DNA of 64,000 nt from Nematocida parisii ERTm1. Taxonomy: Eukaryota > Microsporidia. The translations under genes and the position numbers were made by a program. Positions within the stretch are counted from its first letter, which is position 1, and each line of letters starts with the position of its first letter. The notes under the pieces are model-generated. The model searched no databases. It was not told where the DNA came from and saw nothing but the letters and a program-made list of their open reading frames with translations. The stretch covers positions 469,913 to 533,912 of the forward strand of contig NW_013524646.1 of the NCBI RefSeq assembly GCF_000250985.1, in the 5' to 3' direction. Shown here piece by piece: positions 58,170-64,000 of this stretch.

Positions 58170-58934
58170 ATGCACATGCACATTGAATACTTGAACAGAA
58201 ATTTAAGCAGAGTCATTCATAAGAAAGAGACAAAAGAAAAAAACAAAGAACCAGAATTATACAGCACAGAAAAAAGAGACACGCACAGAAATACTCATAA
58301 AAAAGGGGTTTTATTAGAAATTAATTGTGACCGTTGGATAAAAACCAGCCAGAAAAGGACTCAGATAATATACAGATCAGATGCATCATCAATATTGTAC
58401 CACATGGCACTACCAAATAATTCACGTGTTATAGAATCAGGGACAGGCACACTTGGTTTAACATACGCACTGAGTAATTATTTCATGCATGGGGTTATAG
58501 ATACTGTAGAGTGCAATAATGAAAGGTTCACAGCAGCACAGAGTGATATAATCACAGCAGGCATGGTGAATGTAAGGGTACACCACAGCACAATAGAAGA
58601 GTATATTAGTACTGTAGTGCATAAAAAAGAGAAAGTCAGTGGGATATTCTTAGACGTACCAGAACCAGAAAGTGTCCTCCCAGGAGCAGCAAGTATTTTA
58701 CACTCAGGAGGTAAAATATCTTGCTTCATTCCGTGCATAGAGCAAGTCCAGCGGGTTATCCAGAAGGCAGAGAGTATTTCAAATTTATGCGTAGAGAGAG
58801 TATTTGAGAATGTAGAAGTATCACACAAGCCAGCACTTATACAGAATAATACAGAAACTATTTATGGAACAACTCCATGCAGTATAATACGCGGGCATAC
58901 AGGATATATCTTAATAATAAGGGTGATTCAGTAG
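58170..58934 (+). CDS. TRM61: tRNA (adenine-58-N1) methyltransferase catalytic subunit Trm61
   Basis: A 254-aa SAM-dependent methyltransferase from the ATG at 58170. The N-terminal KRTQIIYRSDASSILYHMAL and motif I VIESGTGTLGLTYAL are typical of Trm61. Motif IV reads GIFLDVPEPE (LDIPxPW in relatives), and ISCFIPCIEQVQRV matches the FSPCIEQVQR segment almost exactly. With Trm6 it makes m1A58 in the T-loop. The yeast form is 383 aa; the C-terminus is shorter here. The charged linker near 20-48 is Lys/Thr-rich. Confidence 0.92.
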   Translation: MHMHIEYLNRNLSRVIHKKETKEKNKEPELYSTEKRDTHRNTHKKGVLLEINCDRWIKTSQKRTQIIYRSDASSILYHMALPNNSRVIESGTGTLGLTYALSNYFMHGVIDTVECNNERFTAAQSDIITAGMVNVRVHHSTIEEYISTVVHKKEKVSGIFLDVPEPESVLPGAASILHSGGKISCFIPCIEQVQRVIQKAESISNLCVERVFENVEVSHKPALIQNNTETIYGTTPCSIIRGHTGYILIIRVIQ

Positions 58935-59590
58935 TAAATATAATAAATACTTAATGAATAAATAGTATTACTCAGCCAGCCAGCCAGTCATATTATTATA
59001 CAGTCAGTCAGTCAGTCAGTTATTTACTTATATTATACAGCCAGTCAGTCATATTATACAGTCAGTCATATTATAGAGCCAGTCAGTCATTCAATCATTC
59101 ATTCATTCATTCGCTTATTCATAGTATAATACTCATTCACTTATTCCTATTATACAGTCGGTCATTCACTTATATTATTATTCAGTCAGTCAATTAGTTA
59201 GTATTATACAGTCATTCAGTCAGTTATTTATTTATTCATTTATATTATTATTCATTCATATTATTATTCAGTCGGTCACTTAGTCAGTCACTTAGTCAGT
59301 CACTTAGTCATTCATTTATATTATTATACAGTCAGTCTCTGATTTGCTTAGTCACTTATATTATCATACTCAGCCAGTCAGTCATATTATCATACTCAGT
59401 CATCCACCTATTCCTTCACTTATTCCTTCATTCCTTCACTCATCCACTTATTCACACATTCACTCATCCACTTACTTATTCCTTCACTTATTCATTTATT
59501 TGCATATTCTGGTTATGCTCTATTTCCCTTACTATTTCTTATTCTAGACTCTTTCTGTGTTTATATACTAGCCATGTAATAGAATTTTTT
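58935..59590. repeat. Tetranucleotide repeat tract (CAGT/CATT type)
   Basis: From about 58975 to 59510 the gap between TRM61 and the J-protein gene is built of interspersed CAGT, CATT and CACTTATT runs separated by TATTATTATA stretches, for instance four consecutive CAGT at about 59001-59016 and repeated CATT at 59095-59111. It has few G residues on the plus strand apart from CAGT units. No gene is present, and frames through it are repeat artefacts. Confidence 0.85.
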
Positions 59591-60658
59591 ATGGACAGAA
59601 CAGAAGTACAAACAAATGGCGACAGTCTCTACACACTACTGGAAATATCCAAAACAGCAAGTAATGAAGAAGTAAGAATGGCATATAAAAAAGCAGCAAA
59701 GAAGACCCATCCAGATGCACATTTTTCAGTCCCAGGGAAATTTGAGGAAGTAAACATGGCGTACAGCATACTGGCAAACAAGAAGCAGAGGATCCTTTAT
59801 AATATGTTCGGTGATAATATCCTGCCACTATTAACAGAGAAGAGGTACTCTGATTATATAGACTTAATCATAACAAAGCGGTTCATGAGCGTATTTATAG
59901 TGTCCCTTACACTGCTCTTATTATGCACTGTATTCTATCCGTATATGATCCTACTAGCGGGTGTACACGTACTCCCCTACTTCACACTGACACTTATCCC
60001 GCACGTACTGCTGTATACGCTTATTATAAGCATAGTGTACACAGTGTGCTCACCAGATGTAAAGCACAGGGTAATCAGTCACACAGTGGTTACTGCACTC
60101 ATTCTAGTGCAGTGCGTGGTTAGTGCCCTGTATATAGATGGACTAATCAGTACGCAGTGTATTATATATACGGGTGCATGCACAGAGGCAGGGTACATCG
60201 CATCAGAAGTATTGAAGACCTATCAGTACATGAGCATAAACTCGTGGTTATTTATATGTAGAAGGACGTGTGATAGCGTACTGTCACTGCTTTATATCCT
60301 GTGTGTCATGAACCGTGTGGCTATATCTGGGCTGCTACTTACGGGCACGTCACCGTATCTACGGATAGTGCCTGTTTCAGCGTACGCCCTGGTATTCCTT
60401 ATGAAGTACAAGTACAGTGCAGTGTCTGCTGTACTGGTCAGTGGGGGTGTCTGTGTATGCGGTGCCCTGATCGTGTTCCTTAGCCATGGGGAGATAGGCG
60501 TGATTGGGTGGTCGGTCGTACTGGGGATGTTCTGTGTTTCTGTGGTACTGGCTGGGTATCTTATGTATAAGATATTCAATCTTATAGGGAAGGCTGCGTG
60601 GAGCAGTATTACCGTGCTGGAGAAGTATCGGATAGAGAGGGTGCCACTGCGTGTGTAG
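59591..60658 (+). CDS. Multi-pass membrane J-domain protein
   Basis: A 355-aa protein. Residues about 12-72 are a J domain (LYTLLEISKTASNEEVRMAY) with the HPD motif at 40-42, needed to stimulate Hsp70. After it come about seven to eight hydrophobic helices (from about 98 to 345) with Cys-rich loops. The membrane part is not Sec63 as I know it: no acidic C-terminus or Brl domain is seen. An ER-resident co-chaperone with the J domain on the cytosolic face is likely, since the J domain precedes the first helix. Codon use is distinctly GC-richer than in the left half of the window. Confidence 0.8.
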   Translation: MDRTEVQTNGDSLYTLLEISKTASNEEVRMAYKKAAKKTHPDAHFSVPGKFEEVNMAYSILANKKQRILYNMFGDNILPLLTEKRYSDYIDLIITKRFMSVFIVSLTLLLLCTVFYPYMILLAGVHVLPYFTLTLIPHVLLYTLIISIVYTVCSPDVKHRVISHTVVTALILVQCVVSALYIDGLISTQCIIYTGACTEAGYIASEVLKTYQYMSINSWLFICRRTCDSVLSLLYILCVMNRVAISGLLLTGTSPYLRIVPVSAYALVFLMKYKYSAVSAVLVSGGVCVCGALIVFLSHGEIGVIGWSVVLGMFCVSVVLAGYLMYKIFNLIGKAAWSSITVLEKYRIERVPLRV

Positions 60659-60684
60659 GGTGTGCGTGTATGTATTTATGGATT

Positions 60685-60689
60685 AAAAA
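60685..60689 (-). terminator. Pol III terminator of tRNA-Met
   Basis: Five consecutive T on the minus strand follow the tRNA discriminator base at once, the usual RNA polymerase III stop signal. Confidence 0.8.
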
Positions 60690-60762
60690 TGCGAACTATG
60701 GGATTCGAACCCATGGCCTTTAGATTATGAGACTAACGCGCTACCGACTGCGCCAAGCTCGC
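60690..60762 (-). tRNA. Elongator tRNA-Met (anticodon CAT)
   Basis: On the minus strand the 73 bases fold as a standard tRNA. The 7-bp acceptor stem is GCGAGCT/AGTTCGC with one G-T pair, the D arm is GCGC-AGTCGGTA-GCGC, and the anticodon arm TTAGT-CTCATAA-TCTAA has CAT at 60727-60729 and the U-U mismatch at 31-39 seen in eukaryotic elongator Met. The T arm is ATGGG-TTCGAAT-CCCAT and the discriminator is A. No intron, and CCA is not encoded. The box B sequence GGTTCGAATCC is intact. Confidence 0.95.
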
Positions 60763-60840
60763 ACACACTTAGAGAACAACAATCACACAAGGAGTGCATT
60801 AGCTATTAAAGCATATATACTGTGAATAAATTTATTTTGA

Positions 60841-63800
60841 ATGAACCATCTTTTACTGGAGAGGTATGTGGGGAGTGCTAATCAGCACGTTGTAATGGGA
60901 GAGTTTATTAAAGGGAGGGAGTGTGTTATTTCTGCTGGGTGTGACCGGATAATTTTATATGAGGTTGCAGGAGGGGTTCTTGTGAAGATAAAAGAGAAAA
61001 GAGTGTTCGGGTGCATTCTTGGGCTGGCAGGGATTCCTTCACAGGGAGAGGAGGCAGATTCCGTTCTCGTGCATTTTGAGCATGCGAGGGTGTCCGCGGT
61101 TATTTTTGATGTGGACCAGAATGAGTTTGTGTGCCGTGCACTGCGATTTTATGAGAAGCAGCAGTACGGGTTCTTCTCTGGGTCTGAGAAGCACACCTCG
61201 TTTATTCGAGTGGATGAAGAGCACGGGGTCTCATTCCTGCAGATTTCGAACACGCACTTTGCGATATTCTCATCAAAGGAAGTCGGGAGGAGCAAGGTGT
61301 TTGAGATGCAGAATATTCGGCCAAGGCACTGTGCAATAAAAGATGCCATATTCCTACGGGGGTACTCCTCACCGACACTGTGCTTTTTATTTGAGGACAC
61401 GGTCGCTGATCGGTCGAGGATTCTTGTGTACATTCTGAATGAGGAGAGTGAACTCTCCTTTTTCTTTGAGGTGGAATCAGTCCCACACGGGTGCTACTTG
61501 CTCGCAGCCACGCATGAGATGGCATTTATGGTGCTTGGTGCGTGCGGTGCTTTGTTTTATACGCAGTGGGAGATGCTCGGCGTGCGGTTTAATGAGTTCT
61601 GGTCATTTGAGGTGCTTGGGATAGAGGAGAAGTTCTTAAAGGAGCAGAACTTTATGGTTGAGAATGGGATGTGTATCGTAAAGGACAGGGACGTATTCCT
61701 GTTCTCAGATGGGATATTCCTGCGGTTTACGATACTTGGGGGTAATTCAAGGATATCGAGTGTAGTGGCAGAGAAAATAGAGCTTCCGATAGGGTACAAC
61801 CGGCCGTACTCTACTGCTGTGTATAAGAACCATGCATGCATAAGTACAGCAGAAGGCTTATTCCTGGTGACATTCACGCCTGATGCCGTGGTAGAGGAGA
61901 AACAAGTAAAGCCTGAAAGAAGCACTGCCACGCAGGAGTATGCAGATATTTTCCTGGGCAGCACGGAGATGGCGAGTCAGACACCACCACACTCCGACTC
62001 AGATGAGAAAGAGTCGGACTTATTAAGTACGGCCACTCACCCCAGGAGCACTGCCGTCCGGGACAGAAAGCACAATCGGAGCACCCGGAGTACGCCAGAA
62101 CCCGAGAAGGACAGGAAGTACGAATCAGAATTTGAACGGGAGTACGAGAACATGTTCAAAATGGCAGGGGAAACAGAAAAGAAGAGTGAAATAATCAGAG
62201 AAGCCACGATCACCAATAAAATAGTTATTCTACAGACGATCCCGTCCCTGGGTGAGATATTCAGCATAGAACCACTCCCTCTGATGAATAAGACGTACAA
62301 GTACTTAATATCAGCAGGGTCATTTGGCCAGCCGCTTCTTATAGTGTGCAAGGATGGAGTGGACATCCTGTGCTCACAGACAGCTAAAATAACCGGATAC
62401 TCCGACCTGTTCGTGGTGGACACAGCGAGTCAGTTATACTTAGTAACAAACCATGCGGAGAGTACGATCGTTAAATGGGACACGGATATAAACCAGGTGG
62501 ACTCGGAATTATCCAATAATAAAACCATCCTGTTCAAGCCGTTAATGTCCACCACGGGATACATCCAGGTAACCACGCACGAGATAGTTTACATAACGAA
62601 AGAGTTCAAGAAGAAGAAAGAGTTCACCCTCCCAGAGCGAATAACCCAGGCAGTGTACGCATCCACTGAGAAAGTCTTTGTACTCACAGAGACCGGGTTA
62701 ATCTACCAGTACACAGGAGGCAGAAAGTTGAAATTATCCGTAACCGGGGCATGTGCAATTTCTGTGCATGCGAGTGTCCTGTACATCTGCACGGACGGTG
62801 GAAGTCTCCTCATGTACTCAATCCCGGATAAGTCGGTCTATTTAGAGTGTAAGATATTCTCGGTGTTCCCTTCAGTCGTCAGGGAGGAGAAAGAGTCAGT
62901 GGATGTAAACCCTAAGCACAGACAGAAAGTCCTGAACATCCTGGTTATGGAGCAGTTCTCTAAGATATACTTGCTCGTACAGACAAAGAATAATGAAATA
63001 ATCCTGTACACAGTGCGTGATCGAGTCCTTTATAAGGAACCGGTCACTAATAATGCATTTTATTATGAACGATCGGATCCGGGGCATGTACAGAACTTCG
63101 GCCGTATCCGTATGTGCGATAATTTAGTATTTATACCTGGTCATTATAAGACACGGATACTTATATTCACTGAGTATACGCACTGTATACATACGACTAA
63201 CATAAGGATAGATTCAATTGAAGAAATAACGGAGAACAGCAACAGTACACGCTCATTTATTGTTATGGCAAAGGGGAGTATAGCCAAGGGGAACCTTCCC
63301 GTGTACTCGTACGATAAGTCTGTCCTGTACAGGAAGACGAAGGTGGACAGTATATGCGAGAAAATATCGTACTCTAAGGCTAAGAAAGTGATTGTTGCTG
63401 CTACGTATAAGAATAATCCGTATACGGAGGATATGATACCATTTACAGTGCAGGCCACAACTGAATTAGATGCAGAACTGGTACCTGCCCCTGTTATCCC
63501 TAAAATATCTGTTAATCCACTGACTAGGGCGTACTCCTTAAAGATATACTCGCATGAGGAGATGAAAGTGTGCAGTAGGACAGAGGGTGTCCTTATGGCA
63601 GTGGATGAGTACCGACTGGAGAACAATGAGTACATTGCGTATCATAAGATCGTAACACTCCCTGATAAGCAGAACACAGAAGGATTCTCTGAGTTCGTGA
63701 TCGTATGCACTACGTACATCACGGATGAAGACCTCATGGCACGCGGCAGACTGATCGTCCTGGAAATTGCATCAGTGGTACCGCAGAGGGACAGGATCGA

Positions 63801-64000
63801 GACACGGCATAAGTTAAAGGCACTTGCAGCAGAGAAAACAAAAGGTGCCACGACATGCTGTGATATCGTAAAGGGGAATATTGTAGTGTGCGTTGGTACT
63901 AAGCTTATGATATACATGTTCGACAGGAATGAGGGACTCAGGGCAGTCGCATTCCATGACATACACGTGTTCCTTACGTCATGCATGGTCATGCGGAACA
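60841..64000 (+). CDS. CFT1: Cleavage and polyadenylation specificity factor CPSF160/CFT1 (3' partial)
   Basis: Open from the ATG at 60841 (MNHLLLERYVG) to the window end without a stop, so at least 1053 codons. Late residues (about 955-1050) read EDLMARGRLIVLEI, HKLKALAAEKTKGATTCCDI, NIVVCVGTKLMIYMF and LRAVAFHDIHVF. These follow the CPSF_A domain of CPSF160 (NSRGRLLVFEV ... KLKVLYDKEQKGPVTA ... GQKIFLW ... GMAFID). The large N-terminal part is beta-propeller-like with weak motifs, and residues about 345-450 form a charged linker. CPSF160 is the scaffold for AAUAAA recognition. DDB1 and SF3b130 share the fold, but the GRLIVLEI to MAFHD run fits CFT1. Confidence 0.82.
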   Translation, partial: MNHLLLERYVGSANQHVVMGEFIKGRECVISAGCDRIILYEVAGGVLVKIKEKRVFGCILGLAGIPSQGEEADSVLVHFEHARVSAVIFDVDQNEFVCRALRFYEKQQYGFFSGSEKHTSFIRVDEEHGVSFLQISNTHFAIFSSKEVGRSKVFEMQNIRPRHCAIKDAIFLRGYSSPTLCFLFEDTVADRSRILVYILNEESELSFFFEVESVPHGCYLLAATHEMAFMVLGACGALFYTQWEMLGVRFNEFWSFEVLGIEEKFLKEQNFMVENGMCIVKDRDVFLFSDGIFLRFTILGGNSRISSVVAEKIELPIGYNRPYSTAVYKNHACISTAEGLFLVTFTPDAVVEEKQVKPERSTATQEYADIFLGSTEMASQTPPHSDSDEKESDLLSTATHPRSTAVRDRKHNRSTRSTPEPEKDRKYESEFEREYENMFKMAGETEKKSEIIREATITNKIVILQTIPSLGEIFSIEPLPLMNKTYKYLISAGSFGQPLLIVCKDGVDILCSQTAKITGYSDLFVVDTASQLYLVTNHAESTIVKWDTDINQVDSELSNNKTILFKPLMSTTGYIQVTTHEIVYITKEFKKKKEFTLPERITQAVYASTEKVFVLTETGLIYQYTGGRKLKLSVTGACAISVHASVLYICTDGGSLLMYSIPDKSVYLECKIFSVFPSVVREEKESVDVNPKHRQKVLNILVMEQFSKIYLLVQTKNNEIILYTVRDRVLYKEPVTNNAFYYERSDPGHVQNFGRIRMCDNLVFIPGHYKTRILIFTEYTHCIHTTNIRIDSIEEITENSNSTRSFIVMAKGSIAKGNLPVYSYDKSVLYRKTKVDSICEKISYSKAKKVIVAATYKNNPYTEDMIPFTVQATTELDAELVPAPVIPKISVNPLTRAYSLKIYSHEEMKVCSRTEGVLMAVDEYRLENNEYIAYHKIVTLPDKQNTEGFSEFVIVCTTYITDEDLMARGRLIVLEIASVVPQRDRIETRHKLKALAAEKTKGATTCCDIVKGNIVVCVGTKLMIYMFDRNEGLRAVAFHDIHVFLTSCMVMRN

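Noticed and set aside
58164-58181. Longer primase start
   Set aside because: The upstream extension begins with GTG, not ATG, and would overlap the TRM61 start.

Overview
The window looks like nuclear DNA of a microsporidian, an obligate intracellular fungal-type parasite. Every recognisable gene is eukaryotic. They include the 26S proteasome ATPase Rpt1, replication factor C subunits, TFIID TAF8, Cdc73, NOT1, CPSF160, RRP12, UTP15, APC3/CDC27, a primase subunit and a GPI-transamidase subunit. No introns are evident, many proteins are shorter than their yeast or human relatives, intergenic gaps are often tens of bases, and several divergent genes start only 6-32 bp apart. The only mitochondrial-type gene is an adrenodoxin/ferredoxin reductase, as expected for a mitosome. 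Large, fast-evolving secreted paralogues at 11-20 kb resemble the expanded families known from Nematocida. The Nematocida assignment is an inference.

Layout. 0-10.6 kb: HECT ubiquitin ligase, Rpt1, a tubulin cofactor A-like protein, a NOP4-like RRM protein, an orphan membrane-anchored protein and V-ATPase subunit A. 11-20.2 kb: an AT-rich accessory island with two large paralogous secreted proteins (993 and 909 aa), a second secreted family (533 aa), a frameshifted and deleted pseudogene of that second family, and a GC-richer patch that may be a retroelement remnant. 20.3-30.4 kb: a possible KEOPS Pcc1, the Urm1 activator Uba4, N-myristoyltransferase, AMP deaminase, the tRNA thiolation subunit Ncs2, Spc25, TAF8 and Rvb1. 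30.7-42.9 kb: two RFC subunits, PIG-U/GAB1, Cdc73, an adaptor mu-type protein, NOT1, ferredoxin reductase and a small membrane protein. 43-53 kb: alanyl-tRNA synthetase, RRP12, a SWIM zinc-finger protein, an AT-rich minisatellite, the CCA-adding enzyme, a coiled-coil protein and GNA1. 53.5-64 kb: UTP15, APC3/CDC27, primase small subunit, Trm61, a tetranucleotide repeat tract, a membrane J-protein, elongator tRNA-Met and the first 1053 codons of CPSF160/CFT1, which runs off the window.

The genes are mostly housekeeping and arranged on both strands without bacterial-type operons. Some themes recur. Uba4 and Ncs2 both belong to the wobble-uridine thiolation pathway, and Trm61, the CCA enzyme and perhaps Pcc1 add to tRNA maturation. 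NOP4-like, RRP12 and UTP15 serve ribosome assembly. The two RFC subunits and primase serve replication. Cdc73, TAF8, NOT1 and CPSF160 serve mRNA synthesis and processing.

Points worth a second look are the secreted-family island with its pseudogene, a 47-codon ORF whose stop overlaps the Uba4 ATG, a recurrent intergenic AACCCGAA-type motif, the ultra-short divergent promoters, the altered Walker B of Rvb1 and two unusual repeat tracts. All functional calls come from reading translated sequence by eye, without database searches.
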